A DNA stretch of 64,000 nt from Adiantum capillus-veneris (lineage: Eukaryota; Streptophyta; Polypodiopsida; Polypodiales; Pteridaceae): contig CM043959.1 of assembly GCA_014529385.2 (NCBI GenBank), positions 64,743,753 to 64,807,752 of the forward strand. Direction: 5' to 3'. This document shows positions 12,118-22,096 of this stretch, one piece after another. The position numbers were made by a program, and so were the translations under genes. The stretch's first letter is position 1. The number at the start of each line of letters is the position of its first letter. The notes under the pieces are model-generated. The model worked only from the letters and a program-made list of their open reading frames with translations. It was not told the origin of the DNA and searched no databases.

Positions 12118-12407
12118 AGAAGATCTGTGAAGTTTTGAAAAATATTTTCAAGCATCCATTTAGTATCTTCTATAGGGTGGGCTTTCAAAGTCAAAAGATA
12201 ACAATTATAAACCATGACGATGCATATAGCGGTGGTCTCATGATCATATATTTGGTCAGAGCTGAGTTGCTCTTCTTGATCTACAAGTATATGTGGTTCT
12301 TCATATATATGATGTGTAGGTAGGTGTCCTCGAAAGGATTGTAATAAACTAATGTGAAATGCATTGTGAATGTGCCAGTGTGAAGATAATAAACTATTAA
12401 AATACAT
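12118..12407 (-). pseudogene. C-terminal tail of a gypsy polyprotein (chromo-like)
   Basis: The minus-strand frame reads HWHIHNAFHISLLQSFRGHLP, the conserved motif at the end of gypsy integrases, then an acidic linker. After it comes a segment shaped like the C-terminal chromodomain-like region (...YLLTLKAHPIEDTKWML...). It stops at the Copia-1 insertion and resumes in the 3' UTR at 2628. Upstream coding sequence is not recognisable beyond about 12420. The same arrangement is seen intact in the G-long copy at 60087-60338, which is a different and less decayed family. Confidence 0.7.
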
Positions 12408-14213
12408 TACAAGGTTAGGTATTGTGTTTAAATATGCTTGGGAATTACACCATAACCCAAAATATAGTGACTATCCAAGCATGAGCTGATGGCATGTAGA
12501 ATGGACAAAATCATAAGAGTCCTCTTGCCCAGCCTATCCTGCATTAAAACAAAAGATGGGACACAAAGAGTGTCCACAAATGGGAATATCTGAAAAGAAA
12601 AACTTCACCCAAAAATTTAGTACCTCATGGGGCTAATAGGCGATGTTACAACATAGAGAATTGAAAAATATGAAGTACCCTACTTTCTTAGGGAAATACT
12701 TAAATGCAACTAGTGGTGTATTAGGCACACACATTTTTGTCTCTGTTCTTAATTTGAGTTAGCATAGTGGCTTTTTCTCCAATAAGAGTTTAAAAAAATG
12801 GAAATTGGATACTTATCTTGAGTTTATTGATTTGGAAGTTTAGAATGCTTGACTCATCTGCGCTCGAGAGAGATTGCTTTTGGGGTCTGTCAACATTGGA
12901 ATTAAAAGTAGCCTTTGTACCTTAATTAGTAGCATCAAGATTAGAAAAAAAATATGGAACATGCAATTAATGATTAACTACAATCGTCATATAAATTTTT
13001 CATAAATGATCTTTAAAAAATGAATATTACCATGAATGTCAATAATTTTTGTTCTTAGGAAAGAGAAGGGAGAGAGACTTACAAAAGTGAACAATGTATT
13101 CACAAACATACCAAGCCTGCTATGTGTCCAATATAGCCCTAATCTGGCAGCTTATCTACTGGATAGCTTGCAAAGAGGTAGTGAGAGAAATGGTACGGCT
13201 TCCAAATGTGTATATTGGATATAGCAAGGGACAAAGGAAGTTAAAAATTGTAAATATGCATCACTAATCAACTAAAAATAGAAGTTTATAGGTGTAGACT
13301 TTAATGGAATCATGAGTTATGGTAAAAGATGATTAAACTTTGAGATATAAAACTATAAATTGATAGCCTTTGTAAACTTCAAAGCAGGCCTTTGGAAAAA
13401 TTTCAAAGTTAGAATAAGCACATATCATTTTCTTTGATATGTAGACTTGTGTTGAGACGACCCTTGGCATGGCATGATTACGACATCATCGTTTGACTTT
13501 AAGTTCCATTCGCAAACCAATTTCCTACTGACTTGTCACTTGGTGGCCATGTTCAAACAAGAGGCATAGAGTTCCTTGGAGTGAGCTTCAACTGTGACGA
13601 TGTATGGTGTATGACAATAGCTATAAAAATATATCAAAACAAGCACTTTTTTTCTTTGATTAAGACCTATAAAGTCACTATTGAAAATTATGCAAAATAA
13701 ATTTGAAAAAAAGTTATGGACATTATAATAATGATACAAATTCAAAAGTAAAGGAAGCAATACTTATCAGAGAGAACTCATCGTTGTGGTTTGCCTCGCC
13801 GTCACATAGAAGGAGAGGGAAGTTCTTTGAGAAAAGGGTGTAAGCGTTGACATGGGTGTTGGGATATGTAAGTTTGTTTGAAAAGAAGAGTTGAGGGATG
13901 TATATCCTTCACAATAATTTATGACTTAAAAAAAAGAACCTGCTTCTTAGTACCATCTGTAGCAAGTAACAAGAGAGAAAAGGACCTTCCCAAATTTATG
14001 TAAGGTGAGCCTTACGAAAGCTTACTTTTGTAAATAATTATTTTCTTGGAATCATAAGTAAAATTTAAGTTTTAGGAACACAAACTTAATAGTATTATTG
14101 AGTTGTTGTCGCGGCCAGTTCGCCATGTTCCCTTGTAAAAGAGTAGATGCTTTACTTCTTACTTCAGTTGTGAGGTGTTCGATACTCTTCCTCAAAGCAT
14201 CGAGTAAGTCATC
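12408..14213. other. AT-rich unassigned DNA
   Basis: I see no frame with recognisable protein motifs, no RNA gene and no intact element in this 1.8 kb. It contains homopurine and poly-T runs and may include decayed gypsy sequence upstream of the tail at 12118-12407, but nothing supports a definite call. Confidence 0.5.
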
Positions 14214-14552
14214 TTGTCAAGTGATGGGAGAGGCTTTGTTGTTGGGTGGTATGTTTGTCTAAACAAAAAGTGCATCGGTTTTTTTTTCTTCCAAGAGTGT
14301 GGAATTAGAGGCTTTGTAGAGCTTGAGAAGTTTTTGGTGGGACTCCCAAGATCACTGGGCCAAGAGAAGTTTTTCTTGTATGTGGGAAATGGTTTAAATT
14401 CTATGGCTTATGGCTTAAGAGGAAACAAGGTGAGGGATCACGAGGGCCTGCCAATGGAAGGATTATTTGTTGGCTTTCTGAAAGAAGCCTTAGAGGATAG
14501 TTTAGTCAGTCATACTATCAATGTTGTGAATGCCGATCGAGACTTGTTTTAA
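14214..14552 (+). pseudogene. 112-codon ORF, possibly a gene fragment
   Basis: The frame encodes a globular-looking 112-residue peptide in an AT-rich neighbourhood. Its last third (LFVGFLKEALED ... INVVNAD) faintly resembles the regulatory (ASB) domain of D-3-phosphoglycerate dehydrogenase, where an L-K-G-L-x-E stretch precedes V-N-L-V-N-A. That resemblance is by memory of the family and is weak. There is no recognisable upstream exon and the frame ends just after the motif. It may equally be a chance ORF. An eight-T run near 14279 makes a frame error plausible. Confidence 0.25.
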
Positions 14553-14772
14553 ACGTTATTTGTTCTAAAGTATATCAAATAGATCTTTTTATTTCACGTT
14601 TCAGTCCGCATCCTCAAATGGCTTGACTTCTCTTGCGGTCTATTCTTTTAGAATGCTAAAGTGAAGCTTCACCTTGCATATGTTTGTGTTTGTGAGCGTG
14701 CGTGCGTGCGTGTGAGTGTGTGTGTATTTATATATATATATATATCTGTGTGTGTGTGTGTGTGTGTGTATC
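14551..14772. repeat. Dispersed repeat followed by TG-rich simple repeat
   Basis: Bases 14551-14690 share a long block with 21305-21440, including GGCTTGACTTCTCTTGC and TATTCTTTTAGAATGCTAAA followed by GTGAAGCTTCA. Each copy runs directly into a simple repeat: here TG/TA repeats at 14691-14772, there a CATA array. The block contains the short inverted repeat TTCTTTTAGAA. It looks like one end of a dispersed mobile sequence. Confidence 0.6.
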
Positions 14773-14894
14773 TATAAAAATTTACTAGCAAAAATAGAAA
14801 ACCTGAGTGGATGAGTACAGTTGCAACAGTAGGCTCGCACACGCAGATGACTAAGGTTTTTAGGGAAAAGTTTGGATGTCCCCTGAATGCATCC
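14773..14894. other. Short gap downstream of the Helentron endonuclease
   Basis: This 122 bp lies beyond the endonuclease stop codon on the minus strand. The 3' terminus of the rolling-circle element would be expected here or further left. A minus-strand GCTAGT is present near 14784, but I see no convincing GC-rich hairpin, so the boundary is not called. Confidence 0.4.
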
Positions 14895-16219
14895 TCATTG
14901 TAGAGTGGAATGGTCTAGGGCAAGATGGGGGTATTGGAATGTGTTTTTGGAGTTTAGTGGAAGCAATAAGTAAATAATGGAGTGATCTGACCAAAATGAG
15001 AAGTTAGTACTTGTTGTTATGTCAGTGAAGGAATTTGTAGTCCAAATGTGGTCCAAAGTTGAATTGTAGATTGTTGTGCTGTGGGTTATGTGTTGTGTCA
15101 TGTTGTGTGTGGAGAGAAGCTTAGAAATAGCAAAGTATTCAAGGGTTTGGTATTTCGCGTCGATGTTGAAGTCACCGAGTAAAATGGTAGGGGTGTGTTG
15201 GAGGCAAGGTGCGAGTAGTGTGGTCAATGTTTGCATGAGAAAGGGAAGTGGACTTGAGGGTCTGCGGTATAATGTTATGAGGGTTATTGGTGGACCATGT
15301 GGTGTACTGAGGAGTGCTTTAATGCATTCTATTTGATCGTGGAAATGATATTGTGGTGTTGTAGATGTATGTTTCCGTTTGATGTGAAGAGGGATACTCC
15401 CATGGGGCCAGTTGTTTGAGTGTGTGTGTGTAATCGGGGATGGCCATTGTGTTAGCATGTTGTAGCTTTGTTTCTTGGAGACAAAGAATGTGGGACGCCA
15501 TTAAGTTATTATCATGAATAAGGTTGTTGTAGTAATTCTTAAGGGAGACAACGTTAAGAGATTGTATTATCAAGTGATTGTTGGGCAAAGAGTGGAGGTC
15601 AAGTTGTGAATGTTGCCAAGTGGCATGTTTTTTGAGGCGATGTAGCTCATCTAGAATTGTTTGGTCTACTTTAATATGGGTGGAAGTTAATTATGTTAGG
15701 AGGTAAAGGTTGTTGGGGTCTCTTATGCGGGAGAGGGCACTGTACACAAGATCGTGACTTCGAATACTGGTTGGATTGAAAGCCAAGGTGTCTAGTGTTA
15801 AGCCTTGTGCACGGTGTATGGTCCTAGCAGATGCAGGTTGAATAGGGAATTGTGTTCTAGTAATAGTGTTTAGGAAGTTTTTTCCTATTTGAAAGTCACG
15901 TGTTATTTTATGGATTGGTGTCCATTGTCTATCTATTGATGTAATGTATAGTTGTTGGTTTTCATATCTAGTTTTTTGGCCTACTTTAGTGGTTTGAAAG
16001 TGAATCCAGATGGTTTGTGTCGTGGAGTTTTGTGTCACTGCTTTGAATATACCGTCGGCTCCATTGACTAGTCCATCCAAGCGCAATACCAATAGATGAT
16101 GTATGGCTATTTAATACTTGGGTCAAAATGGAGGAATCATGTCTACTGGAAGCCAAATGCACTAGAGAAGGTGTGATCATTGGCGTTTGCTCCAATGATA
16201 CTCTCATTGCGTCTATCAT
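14895..16219 (-). pseudogene. Helentron-type helicase C-terminus fused to EEP endonuclease
   Basis: On the minus strand the first part (about 16219-15694) ends in PIF1/RecD-like helicase motifs V and VI: ARTIHRAQGLTLDTLAF followed by VYSALSRI and NLYLL. A single TAA (15691-15693) separates it, in the same frame, from a linker (ELHRLKKHATW) and an exonuclease-endonuclease-phosphatase domain. That domain shows IQSLNVVSLK, ILCLQETKL, the catalytic GDFNIDA, STLDHIW and SDHSI. A frameshift near 15400 lies in the middle of the endonuclease, and another near 16085 lies in the helicase. This order and linker are those described for Helentrons (Helitron2-like), where the endonuclease is C-terminal to Rep-helicase. 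The Rep domain and helicase motifs I-IV are not recognisable upstream, so the copy is truncated and inactive. Confidence 0.8.
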
Positions 16220-16448
16220 GATGTTGGTGATTTTTTATAATGACGAGCGTGACTTTATTATTTTATTGAGCACGAGAAAAATATTATTATTCCATGGGTG
16301 ATTAGCAAGGAAAGCACTATCAATATCATTTTGAATGAGTTGTTCAAAAGATGCATTATTGTTGGTTGAGGAACCCATGTATGTGCAGTTCCTCCACCCC
16401 CCTTAGGCTATGGGGTGGAAGGAAGACAAGTAAATGAAACATGCACAC

Positions 16449-16508
<60 letters not shown>

Positions 16509-16601
16509 GAATTTACAAGATGAGAAATAGATGAAAGCAATATAATACAAAGAGTGTTTTTTTGCGTGGAGGTGATGGAGCTTCAATGTTGTAGAGGAGC
16601 G
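16220..16601. repeat. Spacer with (GA)n microsatellite
   Basis: A GA array of about 27 units occupies 16452-16505. Left of it, minus-strand translation (about 16220-16370) gives a low-complexity Asn/Ile-rich stretch that might be decayed helicase, but no motif supports this. Confidence 0.6.
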
Positions 16602-18549
16602 CTACTTTGTCTCTTCGACAAAAGATGTGATGAGGCCTGACTGGTTGACGGTGAATTTGCCAGTTTGAACAAGGGAGGCTAGTAGCTCACATGCATCCAG
16701 CACATCAGAAGCATATAAGTCAACAAAGTTTTTGTCAAGGTGCAATACTTTGTCGACTATGTCACCCGCTAAGAAAACATCAATTGGGGAAGCTTTGTTG
16801 GCCAAAATCTTTCCTTCAAGCTTGGGCACCAAAACAATAGTTGTAGATTTTGAGCAAATAGAGCAAAAGTCTGCCTCTTGTTGGTGATGAATCTTAGTAG
16901 ATTTGCATTGATTGCAAAAACCTTCCACCAAAAGTGAGTTCACATTCACAAAGTGCAATGTGCCAGTCACCTATGTATAGGCACTTGACGAGTTAGAGCT
17001 TTCTTGAGTTATTACGGGAAAAAAGGAAAAGCAAGATCAATACTTACTTCTTGATTGTGACCAACGTCAAGAATATGGGCCTTATATGCTTCCTCCAAAC
17101 GATACTTGAGACGAGAACTTTTGAGTGTTCTAGGATAGTAATATCCAATACTGAGAGTGTATTGCTCCGACCTATGAAGGAACCTATGTTTTGTGCAACA
17201 AACATAGGGTGCACATCGGTCTCAAGAGCACGAAATATAGCGTGGTAATCGTCTTTGCGTGCATTGACGAAGCTAAGCTGTGATGGCAAGAGAGGGAAAA
17301 TATTAGAAAGCTGCAAATCTATAGAAGGGCGAAGGTAAGTAAGCCTTACAATGGCACGATCCTCAGCTATTGGGCCATTGCAACAACAAGATCACCTTGG
17401 GAAAGACCAGCTTTTGAAGTGCTAGCATGGCCCTGTATAACAACAAAAGCTACAGTTCCAAAGTGTGTACGGGGTGCCTTGTGCATGCAAGGACTGTGCC
17501 TCATCCAAAAATTCACGCACTTTGCTCTCTGGGTAGAAACTAAGGCTGACTTCAAAAGGCTTTGTCTTTTCTATGACCGTGGAAGCGTTGAAGAATAGTA
17601 CATAAGGAGATGTGCAACCATCTGATAGTCTTTTTTTTAACAGGTACATTCTCAATGTGGACAAAGTCTTCTACAGCAAGGGTGTCAATGAATTCCTCAA
17701 TGAATTGATCGCTAACAGCACAAGTGATACTGTGAGTGTTGAGTGGGTCACCTTGGTCTGCCTTAAGGTAATGCATATACTTAGCGACTTTTGGGCTTTG
17801 TTTGTAGGTTCCATATTGGTTAAGTATGCACCCCTCAAAAGCCAAATGAGGGCAAGTTTCAGTGATGTCAACAATGCACAATAGAGGGATCTTAGTGGGA
17901 ATATAAGGCACAAGAGAAGATGAACTAGTGGGAATTACATTCTCATGGTGACACTCAGTAACAATATATCCATCTAGTTTGGCACCGTCCACAACGCTCT
18001 CTTTTTTTGCAATTGCAGGTAGTGGTCCCCCTAGAAAAGGTTTGGCTACCACAACAAAAAACAACACTTGTAAGGGTTGGGTACAACAGTAGAATATCTA
18101 TGCACTGTAAGCAAGCCTTACTTAGTTTCGTTGGTCACCTCGCATGTCTTGAAAAGTGTACGTGCTATTGCACTAGTTTGATCTACACGCTTGAGGGATT
18201 TGGACCCAACGCCAAGAGAAGGAGAAACATCAACCTTAGGCAGGCTCGAACCACTCCTTGTGTGGAGTGGAGACACATGATCAAGAATGAGGCCACTATC
18301 ACGTCCCAAGAATGATGCAGTTGTGTCACGGTGCACTATCTTGTGTAACTCTGCAAAAACAGAAAGGAAAATTGTATTATTGCCAAGCATACATCAAGCA
18401 TTTTCTATAAGTTAGCAAGCTATTGAGTCACCATTTTCAAACTCCATCGAGCGAACATCACTAGATTCATCGCACATGGGTTCGATGTTGTCATCGTAGC
18501 CATCGTAATGTCCATCGAGTGGATTTTGCGAGGAGGAAGAGGCAGCCAT
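16602..18549 (-). pseudogene. Intron-containing RPA-like gene beside the Helentron
   Basis: A plausible start at 18549 begins MAASSSSQNPLDGHYDGYDD. The first exon (18432-18549) joins the second (from 18350) across an 81 bp intron with GT...TTTTTGCAG borders, keeping frame. Further coding blocks lie at about 17640-18055, 17370-17640 and 17050-17316, and a last exon at 16602-16973. The last exon has a four-cysteine zinc ribbon (CNQC ... CSIC) followed by an OB-fold-like segment (DVFLAGDIVDKVL), as in the C-terminal domain of replication protein A large subunits. RPA-like single-strand DNA-binding proteins are known companions of plant Helitrons. An A-run near 17631 and a junction near 17430 break the frame, and two later junctions do not join cleanly, so it is probably a pseudogene. 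A decayed host RPA1 paralogue is the alternative. Confidence 0.5.
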
Positions 18550-19069
18550 ATTAAGAGAGGATGGTAAATAATGTTCACACAATTATTACTTGATGTGTTC
18601 AAAAGAAGCAAAGGGTAAAGAACATCCTTTAGCTAAAGGATAAATAAATTCATAGAAACAATATTTCACACAGTCACAAGGATCTTAGGATCAATAAGGG
18701 AGAGGGATGTTTTTGAACTAATTTTTGAAGCAGCAAGGCCACTTATATACTGCAATCTCCCTTCTATTTCTCAAAGTTCGGTAAGTCTTAAAGGTAACCT
18801 ACTATTAGATCTATTAAATGGATTTGACACATAAATGGATTTGACACATTTAGACACATGCAAATAGAAGAGAACATCAAATTCAAAGAAATTAATGAAC
18901 TAGTGGACAAGTGTGTGTTGGTGGTCTAGGGTTCCCACCATGCTCATGCGTTGAACACCCTAGAAAGAACGAATGGACAAGCCTAAAATTTCCTCTTGGC
19001 AAACTCAGTAAAAAGAAATTTGCATGCTCGAAGAAATGGTTTTTCTTGAGCACTTGGAGGGAAAAGGAT
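18550..19069. other. Upstream region of the RPA-like gene
   Basis: No coding sequence is recognised. A short tandem duplication of AAATGGATTTGACACAT is present at 18817-18850. The promoter of the minus-strand gene would lie here, but no TATA position can be fixed. Confidence 0.4.
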
Positions 19070-19800
19070 TTCCAAAAACCAGTGCTCGTGGAAAATTGTG
19101 TCTCGTCTTAATAGCATGCCAGTTTCAATCTCAAAAACGTCGGTCGAGGGCACAATAGTGTTTGGAAAAAAGCATTTTTTCAAACATACAAAAATTCCTT
19201 TCCTTGGATTTGTTAAGAGCAAATTTTAGAGAATCAAGTTAATTTTTCTGGGCATACACTATTTTTCTCTATTTTGGAGCCTACTTTCTTAGCATTTCCT
19301 CTTGGCAAAATCAAGGTATTATTTAGTGCTCGAGAAAAATGTGTCCTTGCTTAATATCGTGCCGTTTTCAATTTCCAAAGCGCCGGTTGGACGCAAGGAA
19401 AAAAGGAGAAATTCCGTCCCAAAGTAGAGAACAATAGTGTAAAAAACATAAAAAACATTGTAATTTGTGAAAATCTCATCTTGGGAAATTTAAGCAAAGG
19501 AATTCCATATGCGTGAAAAAATGCTTTTTCTCGAACATTGCTATTATTATAGCTTGCGTATGATGGCTGTGTCGAAGGTGACGCAGTGCTGCCTGCGTGG
19601 GAATCAAGGCTCAACTTTTGAGTTGTGCTGCAAACGCGCAGAGGAGAGGATTTTTCTTGCACGATGAGCATTGTTCAGGGAAAATGTGTCTCAACTTAAT
19701 ATCGTGTTGTTTTCAATTTCAGAAATGTCGGTTTAGGGAAAAGGGAAAAGGAGAAATTATGCCACTAAATAGAGAAAAATACTGTAAAAAACTTAAAAAA
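19070..19800. repeat. Three degenerate direct repeats
   Basis: Related blocks start at about 19080, 19333 and 19671. Each reads TGCTCG or TTCAGG, then (A)AAATGTGTC, CTTAATATCGTGCC (or close variant), TTTCAATTTC and CGGT. The second and third extend further through GGAGAAATT and TAGAGAA to AATA-TGTAAAAAAC and then AAAAAA. The spacings are about 253 and 338 bases. Nothing in them is coding. They could be subterminal repeats of a DNA transposon or eroded satellite monomers. Confidence 0.65.
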
Positions 19801-21304
19801 GTTTCCTTATTCCGGACTCCGGGTTCACCTGCAACAACCTACTCTTCCAAAGGCCAAAAAGATACTGGCCGTCCACGTGGATGCCATCAATTGAAGTACG
19901 CCTAAGCTAACCCAAATACTATGGCCTTTCTTTAGCATGCCAAAAAAGAAGAAGTCTTGCACGAGCTTATTAGTTATTCCATAAGGATTAAAACTGAAAG
20001 GGTCTTTCCATAGCTTTACATTAAAAAAAAGAAAAAAAAAGGGGTTTTGGAGCATCTCAACAACCAATTTTCATTCCCTTATAGCCATTGCTTATTTAAA
20101 CACCTTTCTCTGTCAAAATCATACCATATACTCTTGGCGCACACAGAGCAAAAAAATATTCACAGTGAGTGTCCAGATTTGAACTCCAACAAGCCGGGAT
20201 TGGTTATCCCAAAGCTAGGCCAACTGCTTTTGGTGATAGCATATTACAATTTACACCTTCAAGTTTATTAAAAAAAATATTTCAACCCCTTCCTAGGCCC
20301 TCGTCCACTTGCGCCCTGCTGCTCAAGTTCACGCCATATGTGTTGACCTCTCTCCCTCCCTCTTGTGCTTTCGCTCCCTTCACCTTATTGGTGTCGACTG
20401 TGCCATCCCACCTATTTCCCACACATCTACAAAAGCACTTTCAATTAACATCATTTGCTTTTGATAGGGCATCATCTTAGATTCGTGATATAATAATGAT
20501 TTTGGCATGTGGAAGGCCATAGGGTTCATTGTGCAAGATTGCTGCAACACCGAGGCCGTTGGATTCTTTGGTTGGATGAGCGCCACATGACAAGGGTCTT
20601 TCTAAAATAACTTTGTTGTCCCTTCAATTGTTGTCCCTTAGAGACAAGTGTCCCTAAGGGATTCAAAAGTCTTGTGAATAGAAAGCTAAAACTTTTGAAT
20701 AGAAAGCTATTCTCCAAGGAAGCATTTACTTTGTTTACATGCTTGAAAATGACTTTAGAGATCAAAACATTAAACAAAATATTCATAGGAGTTTGATTTT
20801 ATGATGTAGTCTTCGAGAAAATCTTTTTGTTTAAGTGGCAAGTTTCCTCGTTATACAAATACAAACTGGAAATACTAGTAGAAATTTTCAAATTTGCAAA
20901 ATATTCAAACTATTTTCTAGTATATTTTATCGGGGTTTTCCCCCTTTACCATCCTTCGCAAACCGGCTAATCTTGATTTTCAATCGGCTTAAGCTTAAGC
21001 TCAGACACACCTTTCTCAAACACTGAGGTATTGATAAACGATTCTCTCATTTGAGGATTTCAAAAATTCACTTCATTGGATTGTTTTATTATTTCTATGC
21101 TTATTTGAAAGCATTAAAATAATCTTTTGTTTTGATTTTTAATGTGTCCTTTATTTTACTTTCTTTTCGTTTTATTTTGTTTCAAAATATTGATGTGCAA
21201 TGTGCATCATTTACCTTATTATTGTGCCCTTCATAATATATAAGCCATTTACGAGTAGTGGATACCGACTAAAAGAAAATTAAAAAATGGCTTGATTGAG
21301 ACTT
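19801..21304. other. AT-rich unassigned DNA
   Basis: Short frames on both strands (for example plus 20169-20480) show no recognisable domains and have the Ser/Leu/Pro composition of chance ORFs in pyrimidine-rich DNA. An A-rich run is at about 20022-20040. I see no element termini. Confidence 0.5.
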
Positions 21305-21505
21305 AACTTAAATGTTATTTAATATTAAATGGATCTTTTTATTTTACCTTTCATTTGGCATACTCAAGTGGCTTGACTTCTCTTGCATTCTATTCTTTTA
21401 GAATGCTAAAGTGAAGCTTCATCTTACATAATTCTAGTAAATTCTATACATACATACATATATACACATATACATACATACATACATAAATACACACACA
21501 CAAAT
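21305..21505. repeat. Second copy of dispersed repeat with CATA array
   Basis: Bases 21305-21440 match 14551-14690 on the same strand, and the match ends within a few bases of a CATA/CACA simple repeat (about 21447-21505). Both copies run into simple sequence in the same direction, as expected if the repeat end itself is a microsatellite seed. Confidence 0.6.
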
Positions 21506-22096
21506 ATACATATTTATGTAATGTTTATTAAACCGACCCTTTTTTTTATGAAGGCATTAAAAAACAAGTCCTTAAATAACAAGACATTAGGTACGGCGTT
21601 TATAGCATAATCCGTCATTGAAGACAATGGTGGGGTCAAATCGACTAGTAAGCCGTTCTGGAACCGCTAGTTTGTAATTGTGTGTGTATATGGACAATAC
21701 AATTTTATATTAAATCAATACAACTGCAACACTGATTAAGATCTACTTTTGATCAATCTTTCCTTCCCCCTTACCTTCAGCAGGCCATCGTGAGTCCTCA
21801 CCTTGTTTTAACATCGTAGGGACATACACTTTCAGTTTCAACGTGTGAAAATAAATTGGATTGAAGTTGACAACCAATAAAGAAAGGAAAGCAATGGAGT
21901 AAGAATGAAATTAGTTTCTACCCACCGAGCGATGACACAGACAACTAATCCCTTGAATGTTCCAGTTAGAGTGCACCTCTCATCGGCGATCACTCTTACC
22001 CTTTTCCTATTGGACCGACAAGCTCGGTACTTGACTCTACCAAATAAATAATACAGCGTCCGTCGTAGGTGATAGGAATGTGCGTGAGGGTTAACA
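21506..22096 (-). repeat. Probable LTR relic related to the Gypsy-3 LTR
   Basis: Bases 21970-22096 align with 37950-38073, sharing CTCATCGG, CCTATTGGACC-ACAAGC, AAATAAATAATA, AGGTGATAGG and GTGAGGGTTAACA. On the minus strand both begin TGTTAACCCTCAC. Here a purine tract (GAAGGGGGACA) sits directly upstream on the minus strand, so this resembles a 3' LTR with its polypurine tract. The low-coordinate end of the relic is not defined. It may be the 3' LTR of Gypsy-3 itself or of a relative. Confidence 0.45.

Noticed and set aside
14773-14894. Helentron 3' terminus at a minus-strand GCTAGT
   Set aside because: There is no convincing GC-rich hairpin just upstream and no second copy in the window to define the end.
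20169-20480. 103-codon ORF rich in Leu, Ser and Pro
   Set aside because: It lies in pyrimidine-rich DNA, lacks any recognisable motif and has no neighbouring exon or regulatory context.
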